Origin: Rapana venosa
Lineage: Eukaryota; Mollusca; Gastropoda; Neogastropoda; Muricidae
Assembly: GCA_028751875.1 (NCBI GenBank)
Contig: CM054158.1
Span: 5,350,828-5,414,827 of the forward strand
Direction: 5' to 3'
Length of the DNA stretch: 64,000 bases
A program made the translations under genes and the position numbers. Every line of letters begins with the position of its first letter. The first letter of the stretch is position 1. The notes below the pieces were generated by a model. That model was given only the letters and a program-made list of their open reading frames with translations, did not search any database and was not told where the DNA came from. Shown here one piece after another: positions 20,280 through 30,449 of this stretch.

Positions 20280-21669
20280 AGCTACGGTTATCCACATATA
20301 TAGTATCCTTAACCTGCTTTACAGGCGATTGCATAAGATCTGATCGACGAGAAGTTTCTAGGACCGTGTCTAAGCAAGTACTTCCATGATTGATGCAATG
20401 CTGCTTTTATACAGGGGAGATAATGCTCGAATTTCATCCGAACTTTTGGTTTGGCATAAACAGAAATAAAAAACACTTTTGTGAAAGACTAACCTCTGAC
20501 TCAAAACTCATGTGATTTTGAACAAATTTGGTAGGTTTTAATTTTTTTAAGTTTTCAGCAAACACTATACCCCTTCAGTCCTTTGTCCTCTGCTAGCTTC
20601 CTTACCACAATATGCATGGGGGCAAAGGGTCAAGCTGTAGTATTTCCAACGTTCTTGTGACTACCTGGTATTGCTCTATGTCCTCAATCCCAAAAACAAG
20701 TGCACAGTCCATTTTTTCATACTTAAAAAAATCTGTGAAAATAACCATCTTTTTTATACTCCACCTCTATACATACTACATGACCTCCAAATGAGTACTG
20801 GTATGCAGCCAAATAATAATTTTTATATGACCACAACTATATGAGGCATGTTGTTATGGTGGATCTAATGATAAATTACTCTAAAAACTAAATAAATTAC
20901 ATTATCTTTTTACATCAAGTGGGAAAATGTTTGAGCAGGTTGACAATTTCAAATGTTTGGTTTTGTTTTGTTTTTTAATCTGTAACCTGTAATCTTGCAG
21001 AGAGAAAAAAAAAAAGGGGGGGGGGGGGGTACGCCCAGTTGATGTATGTAGTAAAAGGGTTTGTTTTCCTTTATTTTTACACATCCATACCCATATGGCG
21101 AAAATCTGCCTGAAATTATAAGTTGATGCCAGTAAGAAAAACAACAGCAAAAACAGCCACTCTGGTGTATCACTGTATGCTTCAGACACACATTACCTTT
21201 AGTTTCAAATACACACATAGGACTGATTATGTCAAGTTAAATTAAAACTTTTGTACAGTATTATTCAGTCAGAGTATGCATCATGGTTAACATTTAATTA
21301 ACCTGACAAAACGACTTCTTGTTCGTTTGTTTGCTTTTTAGTCTACTATTGTATAATAATAATAATAATAATAATAATAAATGGAATTTATACAGCGCTA
21401 TATCTTGCAAAGACATTTATACAGCGCTGTATCTTGCAAAGACAAGACCTACCCTACCAAACTCAAAATGGCCATAATGGGTGGAATGCCTTGTGCCTGG
21501 TCTACTCCTGTGTTTGTAACTCTGCAGGAGGTCATCTGGCTTCCCTCAGCCAACATAGTCCAGCTTCAAGGCAGCTCATTAACAAGGTCATCAGAAAAAT
21601 GTGCAGATTTGCTTGGGAAAAAAAGGTCAGGATAATAGGCTGGGTAGGCAGAAAGTAAGCAAGCGAGAA

Positions 21670-21702
<33 letters not shown>

Positions 21703-22481
21703 CGGGGGGGGGGGGGGAGGGGGCAGAGATCAGGGGGCAGACACAAAGGGAGTGACAGAAAAGAAGTTTATTGCACAGAACTTCCAAAAAAAGTGGGGAT
21801 GCTATTTACATTGAAAGAGCCCCTGGCATCCTCATGGATTAAAATTTTTTTTAAAACCCTCATATAAGTCATCAAAAACTGCCAACAAAAAAAGGTAGAT
21901 ATGTAAATTTACAATGTCATGAAAGATTGCAATTTTTATTATAATCAATTCCATAAATGATGAATACCACTTTATTATGAAATGCCCAGCACTGCAGAAT
22001 TTACACAACCAACATTTGCCCAGTGTTACAAATTTAACCTGGTTTTGTTGTTGTTGTGTTGATGTTTTTGCAATAATATATATGTATCACTGTCGAAAAT
22101 GGGCGACAGCAGAACAGTTATTTAGCTTTAAAAAATCAAGTACATGAGGACAGCAATTTGTATTTTTATTCAGTTTTCATATAATACTTGTAAGAACATG
22201 TACATCAAGTATGTTTCAAACAATTACTCATCTTTTTCTTCATTATTTTAGTGATAAGTTGTCTTTAGCAATTAACAACTCATGTGTGAATCCTCCCTCT
22301 CTAATTTACAGTACCTGATTAAGATTCAATTCAGTTCAGATTGTTTTCTTTTTTTGAGGATAATGAATAAGTACTCATGTGCTTTTTTTTTTTTACATCC
22401 AGTGCCTGCCCTTGTCATATCTATAACATAATGAAAAAAAAAAAGAATACCACAAGCCCCCCACCTCACCCCACTGCATTC

Positions 22482-22513
<32 letters not shown>

Positions 22514-22550
22514 TCAGTGATGTGAAGGAGAAGACAGGAAATTGCTCTTG
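20280..22550. other. Gene-free region with poly-G runs and repeat fragments
   Basis: No coding signal. It holds G-runs at 21,017-21,030, 21,672-21,717 (one interrupting C) and 22,484-22,510, a SINE-1 3' end in reverse (21,355-21,430), and a diverged R1 copy (about 21,600-21,800). It lies upstream of the known ENDOV exons, so it may contain the ENDOV first exon or promoter, which I could not recognise. Confidence 0.5.
21355..21430 (-). mobile_element. SINE-1 3' end, inverted
   Basis: An (AAT)n tail is followed by ggaatttatacagcgctata and tcttgcaaag, the reverse complement of the SINE-1 terminus. The cagcgct(g)tatcttgcaaag block is repeated once at about 21,420-21,440. Confidence 0.75.
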
Positions 22551-22559
22551 TATTTTTGT

Positions 22560-23407
22560 GAAATAGTAACTAGTTCTAAGTGGTTTTATTTTTTCATTGT
22601 TGGCATGTAGTAAGATCAGGAGGATGGGAATTTCAGTGCAACTGTACAGGGCTGTCTGTGGGACATTTGCACAGTATTTGCCTGTTTCATGTCAAAAGGG
22701 GCAGAATTCAAATCTGCTATGCACACCTCCATCCTGACGCTGAAAAGCAGGCGAGACTGTGTCCTGTTAGGAATGACCCTCACCTATTTATTTTAGGGGG
22801 AAATTTTGTTGCTGTGTGGTGAAGTGGAGACCAACCCTGGACCCCCCCACCCCCACCCCTCCCCTAAATCTACTGGCCAAGGAATGCAAGCTGAGGCAAA
22901 CGAGCTTGACAACAGGTGGTGGTCAAACAGTTGCAGGGAAGCCTTCTGGTAGAACCAAAACCAGTGCAGAGGTGGCTGCCAACACGCCTACAACCGTTCA
23001 ACACAGACAGGATTCCTCTCCTGCAGCATCTCCCCAGGAACTGACGCTGAACACAATGACTGTCAAAATAGACAAACTGGGAAATCTGTTGAAGTCTACA
23101 GTGGACAGTTTGAAAAGAGAGATTCAGGTGTTGACAGTGTTGGTGCTCTGAAAGAAGAAATGCGTGACCTAAGAAGAGACATGGACAATCTCAGAACTGA
23201 AAACATAGAACTACGACAGACAAATACAGATCTGACAAACAGGCGGATAAGCTGGAAAAGAGGGCAGACAATGCAGAAGGACAATCAGGGGGAAACAACA
23301 TTATTGTTCATGGCATAGAGAAGAAAACAAATGAACATGGTGCTGACTGTGAGATGGCTGTGAAAAATCTTCTTTCTGAAAAAATGGATGTCAAGGATAT
23401 AGTGGCC
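22560..23407 (+). pseudogene. LINE family D copy 2, ORF1 with 2A-like motif
   Basis: The plus strand shows an N-terminal region containing the 2A-like motif at 22,803-22,847. After a frame change at a poly-C run comes a Ser/Thr/Pro-rich stretch, then a coiled coil (MTVKIDKLGNLLKSTVDSL; ALKEEMRDLRRDMDNLR; ELRQTNTDL). The start of an RNA-binding domain follows (NNIIVHGIEKKTNEHGAD). Three frames are used, so at least two indels are present. The element is cut at 23,407 by the family B fragment. Confidence 0.75.
22803..22847 (+). other. 2A-like ribosome-skipping motif
   Basis: The frame reads ILLLCGEVETNPGPP. The core matches the 2A consensus G-D/E-V/I-E-x-N-P-G-P, where ribosomes skip the final Gly-Pro bond. 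Such motifs are known in N-terminal regions of some APE-type LINE proteins. A TAG lies in frame just upstream (about 22,794), so the present copy is broken. Confidence 0.8.
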
Positions 23408-23416
23408 CTATAAATT

Positions 23417-24119
23417 CTAAAGCCTGTGGGAGAGAAGGCTGATGTTGTCTGTGAAGTCCAGGTCTTCCAGCTGCTTCATGAGGGTCCACTCTATGCCGGT
23501 TCTCCTTCCTGCTGTGGCTTGCCGCATTATCCAGTCAACCACCAACAGGAAGATGGTTGGCGACAACAGACAGCCCTGACGAACACCAGTCTGTACGGAG
23601 AAGGGTTCCGTCAGTTTCCCTTCATGGATGACTTGACAGGTGGCATCTTCATATAGCTGCTGGATGATGGTGATGAACTTAAGTGGAAAGCCATAGTGAT
23701 GCATCAGTTTCCAAATGACATCTCTGTCGATGCTGTCAAATGCCTTCTGGAAGTTGACAAAGACTGAATATAGGGGGTCTGCCATTCCAGGGAGGGACTG
23801 CTCAATGATGATGGGCATTGTGGCGATTTGATCTGTGCATGATCTGTCTTGCCTAAAGCCTGCCTGTTCATCCCGAAGTGTCTTGTCCAGTGCTGTCTTC
23901 AGTCTGTCTAGCATGATCTTTGTCAGCACTTTCCCTGGGATGGAAAGTAGCATGATTCCTCTCCAGTTGTTGCATGAGGGCAGGTCCCCTTTCTTTGGCA
24001 GCTTTACGAGATGGCCTTTCTTCCAGTCTTCTGGTACACTCTCTTGCTCCCAGATCTTGTATAGGAGTGGGTATAACATCTCAGTGGAAGTTTGGATGTC
24101 TACCAGAAGGTTCACCATT
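23417..24119 (-). mobile_element. LINE family B fragment 4, RT domain, with 9 bp target duplication
   Basis: One open frame of 233 codons on the minus strand covers the RT core: CNNWRGIMLLSIPGKVLTKI, EQAGFRQDRSCTDQI, VNFQKAFDSIDRDVIWKLM, TGVRQGCLLSPTIFLLVVDW and LDFTDNISLLSHRL. The catalytic FADD reads FTDN, so the active site is lost. It is truncated at both ends. The 9-mer ctataaatt lies on both flanks (23,408-23,416 and 24,120-24,128), suggesting insertion into the family D piece. Confidence 0.8.
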
Positions 24120-24265
24120 CTATAAATTGTTTGACAATGATGATGGAATTGCTATGCTAGAAGAATGTTTAGTCAATTGTGTGGTGACAGTGAATGAAGT
24201 AGATATAATACTTTGTGGAGATTTAAACAGCAGGACATCAAACTTTTCTTCTTATCATGTAACAA
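24120..24265 (+). mobile_element. LINE family D, endonuclease fragment (plus strand)
   Basis: The plus strand reads KLFDNDDGIAMLEECLVN and then VDIILCGDLNSRTSNF. This is the endonuclease segment with the GD.N motif. It meets an inverted endonuclease fragment of the same family at about 24,265. Confidence 0.7.
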
Positions 24266-24748
24266 ATTACATACATTTCATTTAGATCCACTATACATTG
24301 TTCAATCATTTCAATGCCATAGGCACCCTCCTGCAATTTCCAGTAAGGAGAATGACTGGGAGGTACATAAGAACTAATAAACATAATATCCTTGTCTGTA
24401 CATAACAAATCTTTATCTATTTTCAATATTCAATGGGATTAGCTGTACATAATTTTCAAATAATTTCCTAACCATTAATATGACCCCTCCAGAGTATCTT
24501 CCCTGCCGAGAAAGTTTCTTTGCCTTTGATGTGAAAGTAATGTAGTCTGTAAACAAAGTTGAATCAAAATCATCTCTAACAAAAGTTTCTGTCAAACAAA
24601 GAAAATCATGAGAAAGAAGATATTCAACAAAATGAGCATTTTCCAATTTCTGTAATAATCCGTTAACATTATAATTAAGAAATTTTATTTGTAACTTATT
24701 TACTGATTGCACAACCTGCTTTGTCTGTTTTGCTGACATGTCTGTCAA
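24266..24748 (-). mobile_element. LINE family D copy 3, endonuclease N-terminus
   Basis: On the minus strand: KFLNYNVNGLLQKLENAHF, FLCLTETFVRDDF, GRYSGGVILMVRKLF, IMFISSYVPPSHSPY and YGIEMIEQCIVDLNEMY. This is the AP-type endonuclease start (N.NGL..KL, CLTETF). One frameshift lies near 24,425. It follows ORF1 on the same strand with about 80 bp between, as expected for one element. Confidence 0.8.
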
Positions 24749-24829
24749 TGATTGACCATTAGTGCCTGTGACATTTTTCTTCTCAGAAATTACACCTGTT
24801 TGCTTTGGTGCTGTGGCCTGGCCGAATCC

Positions 24830-26005
24830 CTATTTGCATGTATCTGTATGCTCAGCAGCACAAGTTTTAGGACACATAGGTCTGTCAGTGACATTTGTTT
24901 GTTCCCCTGGCATGGCTTTGCTGAAAGATTCTATGATGCTGCTCTGACTGTGGGATCTCTGGGGATTTCTACCACCAGTCAGGCTACCCTGTCCTGTACT
25001 GGGGGCAGTACTTCTTGGACGCAGGTCTCTTGTTGGACACCTGCTCCACTTTTGTCCAGTCACAATATGTCCTGCCTTGTCACCAGTCTTTCTATTGTTT
25101 TGCCTGTCTGATTGTCTTTCACATGCCATATTGAGCGCTTTGATTTGTTGCTTTACAAGATTCAGCGCTATATAAATTCCACACATTATTATTATTATTA
25201 TTATATTCTGTCTAGTCATGTCCTCTGTAACTGAGTCATCAGTCTTGTTCTGCTTCACATTACTCGAGTTTGTTCTGCGCTGTTCTGTATGTTGGTGCAT
25301 TGTCTCGGATATGTCTGTCTCACGTGTTTCCTCTCCAGACATTGCATTTTCACTGTGGATGTCATTGTTTTCCCATCGCATTTCATTTGAATCACCTGAA
25401 ACAGTCATTATGTTGTCTTCCATCATGTCACTTTCCCCAGTTAATCTAGTGATACTGTCAGCTCCTTCTGTAACCACACCTTGGTACACTTCATTTTTAG
25501 CTTGTTCTACACAGTTCGATTGCAGCTCAGTTTCTCTCATCTGAGTGGGAATCAGATCCTGATCATTTTTATCTGCATCATCATCATCATCATCATCAAG
25601 ATTGTCTTCTCCATGAGATGGCACGTGCTGTCCCTCTGGTATCTGCTCATCCCTGGCAAGACTGTGTACTTCCCGGGTCATTTCTGAGGCAGCATGCTTG
25701 GAAGTGTTGTCACTGGAGCTTTCCTTCACCCAGACAATCCTCTTGTCTGCTGATGCTCTACGTGTTGGCGGGGCAGGCTGCTTCATCACTTCACTGTAAG
25801 AGCGTGTGCCTGGCACTATCGGAACATGAAAATGTCTATTGCTGGTGCGTCTGTCTCCTTCTCCGTGATGCGTTTTTCTCTGACTTCCATAGCCTCTGTT
25901 CTCTCTGCCCTGTAGTTGGCTGGCATCAGAGAGGTAACAAGAGAGTTCATCCTCACCATCAGAAGCTTGGACTGTTTCATTGTGAGGGTGCCATGGTGCG
26001 TTCAT
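24830..26005 (-). pseudogene. LINE family D copy 3, ORF1 C-terminal part, acidic, with SINE tail inside
   Basis: A 391-codon open frame. The first third is basic and Ser/Arg-rich (KTHHGEGDRRTSNRHFHVP, SYSEVMKQPAPPTRRAS), then acidic with an Asp run coded by (CAT)n on the opposite strand (25,581-25,600). A SINE-1 3' end at 25,128-25,203 adds IIIIIIMCGIYIALNLV to the frame without breaking it, after which the native sequence resumes. I take this as the ORF1 region beyond the RNA-binding domain. The assignment rests on its position directly upstream of the endonuclease. Confidence 0.6.
25128..25203 (+). mobile_element. SINE-1 3' end inside LINE ORF1
   Basis: ttgagcgctttgatttgttg, ctttacaagattcagcgcta, tataaattccacacatt and (ATT)n match the full SINE-1 at 52,403 almost exactly. 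Only the last 75 bp are present. Confidence 0.85.
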
Positions 26006-26009
26006 AGTA

Positions 26010-27150
26010 TCCCTTGGTCTTCTATCTGTTTGTTTAGCATATTGTGTCTTCCATTTTTAATAACCTCAGTAGCAATCTCATTGATGAATAAGGAAAATAA
26101 AATTGGACTACAAACGTCACCTTGTTTTACACCATAAGTACAACTAATTAAATCTGTCAGTTTTGAACCACATCTAACTTTAACTTTAACACTATTGTAC
26201 ATACTTTTGATACAGTTAAACATTTTACCCGTTATTCCATTTTTTATGAGAATCTGCCAAAAAATAACCCTATTTAAAGAATCAAAGGCTTTCTCAAAAT
26301 CTATGAAGGCTACATATAATTTCCTGTTACAAGAGAACTGTTTTTGAACAAAAGACAACAAAGTGAACATGTGATCAGTAGTTGAATAATTCCTTTTAAA
26401 ACCAGCCTGATGTTCTCCAGTGATATTGTTTTCCTCAACCCATTCTTGTAAACGATGGTTTATGATTGTACTATAAATCTTACTACTAATGTCACTTAAA
26501 GTAATGCCTCTATAATTATTAGGGTTATTATTATCACCTTTTTTGTACAAAGGAAGAACAATGCCTTCTGTCCATTTTTGTGGAAAAACACCTTTTTGAA
26601 ATAAAGCATTGAAAAACAATACAAAGAATTCAATAACATTGTCACCTGCATTTTTAAACAATTCTCCAATAATCCCATCTGGACCAGCTGCTTTTCTGTT
26701 CTTTAGTTTTCTAAATGCTAACATGACCTCTTCTTTTGAAATAGGTCGGTTAAAATAGGTATCAGAGTCATCAGACTGTACATGATCTTCTTCATGTGTT
26801 TCCTTTTCAAGTAGATTTTTGAAATGATGATACCATTCCTCAACTGTAATATTATTACTAACAAACTTTCTCTTAAATGAACATTTGCGCAATTTGTCCA
26901 GAACTGCTTTTTGATCTCGAACTGATGACAAGAGCTTATCTAACAATGCATTATTATGTTGTTTTTCCTTGAGCTTTAACATGTGTTTATACTCTCTTCT
27001 TGCAACGTAAAAATCATGTCGGCTACTAGCATCACTTGACTGTCCAGCTACTTTAAAGAGTTTACATAAGTTTTTCCTGGCCATTCTGCATTCACTATCA
27101 TACCAGTCATCCATCTGTCGGTCTGTCTTGTCTCTAAATTGTTTTGTCAT
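26010..27150 (-). pseudogene. LINE family D copy 4, linker and RT (382 codons open)
   Basis: The single open frame covers DDWYDSECRMARKNLCKLFK, then the RT domain: NRKAAGPDGIIGELFKN, WTEGIVLPLYKKGDNNNPNN, YRGITLSDISSKIYSTI, HQAGFKRNYSTTDHMFTL, YVAFIDFEKAFDSLNR and GVKQGDVCSPILFSLFINE. The frame stops before the FADD box, so the C-terminal half is missing and the copy is inactive. The start is cut by the 3' end of family B copy 3. It lies upstream of ORF1 on the same strand, an order that is not colinear with one LINE. Confidence 0.85.
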
Positions 27151-27154
27151 ACCT

Positions 27155-30050
27155 TACCTTAACCTTAATTCTCTCTGTGCCAGGAGGCACACAAGGCTTG
27201 AACATCATTCCTCCACTGGTTCCGGTCTGCAGCTGTGCGTCGTGCGGCGTTCCACGTGCTCCAGCCTGCGCTGTTCCGCTCTACTTCTACCATTCGTCGC
27301 CATGTTGTTTTTGGGCGTCCACTTTTCCTTCTCCCTTCAGGTGTCCATCCGAGGGCAACAGCACAGTCGTCACTCCTGTCCTTTCTTAGGACATGTCCGA
27401 TCCAGTTCCATCTCCGTCTTCTAATCTCCTGGCTGATTTTTTCTGCTCCTGCTATTTCAAGACTGTCTTGTTGGAAATGTGTTCTTGCCATCGGATCTTG
27501 AAGATCCTCCTCAGACATTTGGTTTGGAAAATGTCTAGTTTCTCTTCTTCTCCTTTCGTTAATTTCCAGGTCTCACATCCGTAGAGAAGAACTGACAAAA
27601 CAAGGCTCTTGAAAAGGGATGCTTTGGTTTTTCTGCCGATGTCTCCCATTTGCCAGATGTTGGATAATCGTTTCATCTGCGCACTGGCCAGTGCTACTCT
27701 CTTCTTGATGTCTGCTGTTCCTCCTCCGTCTTTGGTGACGTTTGCTCCGAGATAGGTGAAGTTCTCCACCTCTTCAACTTCCTGATCTCCAACCCTCAGA
27801 CCGTCGATGTTCCTGCTGTTTACTTTCATGGCTTTGCACTTCTGTCCATTCAGCTTGAGTCCAACCAGTCTTTTAGTTTTGTGTTGTAGATGATTCATGG
27901 TTGATGAAAGGAGGGCGATGTCGTCTGCAAAGTCAAGGTCTTCTAACATGTTCATGAAGTCCCATCTTATCCCATTTCTCTCACCTTCCACTGTTCTTCT
28001 CATCACCCAGTCTATCACGAGAAGGAAGAGGAATCCTGACATGCAGCATCCCTGTTTCACCCCGGTAATCACTGGGAACCAGTCTGTTGTTTCGTTGTCA
28101 ACAATGACGGAGCACTGAAAGTCCTCGTACATTGTCTTGACCATCTGGATGAGTTTCTGTGGGATTCCATATTGACGCATGATCATCCAGAGACTGCCTC
28201 GGTGTATGGAGTCAAAGGCCTTTTCAAAGTCAATGAAGTGTATGTACAGTGTCGCGTTCCATTCGTTGACTTGTTCCAAGATGTTCCTGAGTATAAATAT
28301 TTGGCCGACAGTTCCCCTCCCCTTTCGAAATCCAGCTTGTTCTTTTCTGAGAGATGCGTCTACTCCTTCTTGTATTCTGTTGATGAGGATCTTGCTGAGC
28401 ACCTTACTGGCCAAGGGTAGTAGTGTAATCCCACGCCAGTTTCCACACTCCTGAAGATTTCCTTTCTTTGGAATCTTGCATATGAGTCCTTTCGTCCATT
28501 GTGTTGGTACTGTCTCCTTTTCCCAGACGAGGTCAAATATCCGTTTCAGTTCCTTGCCGGTCTGTTCAATGTCTGCTTTCAGCATCTCTGCTGTGATCTG
28601 GTCTGCTCCTGGTGCTTTTCCGTTCCTTAGGGTCTTCAGTGCTTTCTTGATTTCATGGATGGTTGGTTCTTCTGCTGAGATGTCTAGTTCTTCCACTTCC
28701 CCCTGGTCATCTTGTGGTGGTTCATTCGGTGCATCCCTGTTGAGAACTTCCTGGAAGTGTTCTCTCCATCTCCTCAGTCTGGCCTCTTGATTCTTTAGCA
28801 GCTCCCCGTTCTTATTCTTCACTGCTGCTACTGGTCTAGTGCCTTGGTTGGTGAGCTGTTTCACAATGCTGTACAGTTCTTTCTGTCTCCCATTCTCTGC
28901 TGCGTTCTGCGCTCTCTCTGCTTTTTCTGAAATCCATCTCCTCTTGTCCTCTCGTACGCTTCTTTTCACCTCCTTGTCTTTTTCCTTGTATGTTTCCTTC
29001 ATTCTATTCTGTATTCTCTCCGAGTGTGTACTGTTGATTCTTATGTTGATGCCCTTCCTCTCATCGATCAGCTTCCAGCTGTTCTCACTGATCCATGACT
29101 TGCTCTTCCCCTTTCTGTAGCCAAGGACCTCTTCTGCTGATTTGATGTAGGCGTTCTTCTGATGTTCCCACACCTCTTCTACATCATCAGTTTCGGTTCT
29201 GTTCTCTTCGAGTTTGGTCTTCACTGCGTTGCAGAATTTCTTTCTTATATCTTCGTCCTTCAGTCGTTCAACGTCCAGTCTTGTCTTGGTGTTGTTGTTG
29301 TTTCTGCGTGAGCTGAGTCGTAACTTGATCCTCGTCTTCACCAGGTAGTGGTCGCTGTTGGCATCTGCTCCCCTCTGTACTCGGCAGTCTTGTACTGATG
29401 ATCTACACTGTCCGCTGATCAATTTGGTTTTTCACTCTTCCGTCCGCTGATGTCCATGTTGCTTTGTGAATGTCTTTGTGTGGGAATAGAGTTCCTGTGA
29501 TAACTAGTCCATTCAGCTGGCTAAACTCGCATAGTTTCTGTCCATTGTCGTTCTGTCTCCCAAGTCCATGAGTACCCATTGTCCTTTCGTATCCAGTGTT
29601 GTCATTTCCCACTTTTGCGTTTAGGTCTCCCATGATGATGATGATGTCGTTCTTGTTGCACCCGTCCACTGTTTCCTGGAGTTGTTGGTAGAACTGCTCC
29701 TTTTCCTGGTCTTCCCTCTCGTTGTTCGGTGCGTACACTTGTATGACTGTCATCCGTCTGTATTTGGAGTAGAATCTTGCTGTAATGATCCTCTTGTTGA
29801 CTGGTGTCCATTCCATGAGAGACTTCACTGCGTCCTGGCTCATCATGATGGCGACTCCTCCCTCGTGTAGTTGTTCGTCTCCACTGTATATCACTGTCTG
29901 TCCTGATGCCAGCTTAATTTTTCCAGCTCCTATCCATCTGGACTCGCTGATTCCGAGAATGTCCAGTTGATATTCTTCATGCCCTCTCCCCCAAATCTGG
30001 CTGCGCGCCTCCTCTTTAAAACATGTCCTAACGTTCCAAGTCCAATGTTA
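27155..30050 (-). mobile_element. LINE family B copy 3, nearly full length
   Basis: Minus-strand order: endonuclease (29,403-30,050; LDILGISESRW, GVAIMMSQDA, NDIIIIMGDLNAKVGNDN, LFPHKDIHKATW), linker, RT and C-terminal region. The 656-codon frame 27,452-29,422 is the largest intact LINE frame in the window. After it, 27,165-27,518 gives RRRRWNWIGHVLRKDRSDD and TPEGRRKSGRPKTTWRR, the WIGH...GRPKTTWRR module common at the end of such proteins. The ORF ends at taa near 27,165 and is followed by a ggttaaggtaaggta tail. Frame breaks occur near 29,410 and 27,500, and the first 50 codons are corrupted by the noisy region. Confidence 0.85.
27452..29422 (-). CDS. LINE family B reverse transcriptase ORF, 656 codons open
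   Basis: The frame starts in the endonuclease C-terminus (RGADANSDHYLVKTRIKL, with the conserved SDH). It passes a charged linker (WISENSWKLIDERKG; RWREHFQEVLNRDAPNEPP) and holds all RT blocks: GKAPGADQITAEMLKAD, PKKGNLQECGNWRGITLLPL, EQAGFRKGRGTVGQIF, IHFIDFEKAFDSIHRGSLW, ITGVKQGCCMSGFLFLLVID and LEDLDFADDIALLS. It ends in the thumb region (FTYLGANVTKDGG, LLYGCETW, CLRRIFKIRW). The catalytic FADD and the DFEKAFD aspartate are intact. It copies element RNA into DNA at the nicked target. The frame is open but lacks its own start and end, so the element is probably inactive here. Confidence 0.9.
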   Translation of the reverse strand: MISGQCRSSVQDCRVQRGADANSDHYLVKTRIKLRLSSRRNNNNTKTRLDVERLKDEDIRKKFCNAVKTKLEENRTETDDVEEVWEHQKNAYIKSAEEVLGYRKGKSKSWISENSWKLIDERKGINIRINSTHSERIQNRMKETYKEKDKEVKRSVREDKRRWISEKAERAQNAAENGRQKELYSIVKQLTNQGTRPVAAVKNKNGELLKNQEARLRRWREHFQEVLNRDAPNEPPQDDQGEVEELDISAEEPTIHEIKKALKTLRNGKAPGADQITAEMLKADIEQTGKELKRIFDLVWEKETVPTQWTKGLICKIPKKGNLQECGNWRGITLLPLASKVLSKILINRIQEGVDASLRKEQAGFRKGRGTVGQIFILRNILEQVNEWNATLYIHFIDFEKAFDSIHRGSLWMIMRQYGIPQKLIQMVKTMYEDFQCSVIVDNETTDWFPVITGVKQGCCMSGFLFLLVIDWVMRRTVEGERNGIRWDFMNMLEDLDFADDIALLSSTMNHLQHKTKRLVGLKLNGQKCKAMKVNSRNIDGLRVGDQEVEEVENFTYLGANVTKDGGGTADIKKRVALASAQMKRLSNIWQMGDIGRKTKASLFKSLVLSVLLYGCETWKLTKGEEEKLDIFQTKCLRRIFKIRWQEHISNKTVLK

Positions 30051-30449
30051 AGGTTTTTTTTGGGGGGCTGGGCAAAGGATCTTTGGGACGGGGGAGTTTT
30101 CCGCAGGTTTTTCACCCTTTTTTTCGTCTTGATGCCAGTCCCGGCGACCCCCGGGCCCCCCCGGGGTTTGGTTTGGGAAGTTATTTTCTTTAATTTTCCT
30201 GTAACTTTTTTTTTTTTCCGGGGTAGGTAGTTGGCCTTCCCCCAAAAACCCCATACTTGGGGGGCCAGGGGTTTTTTCTGTCAGGGGGGCCCTTCCCTTG
30301 ACTGCTTTGGTCCAGGGTTTGAAATTTCCCCCATCCGCCCCGGGAGACCGCCCTAACGCCGTGCATCCCAGCGCGGGGGTTTTTTGCCTTTCAGCCAGCA
30401 TTTTTGTATCAAAAGGGTTTAAAAAAGGTTAATGCTTCGTCAAATTATG

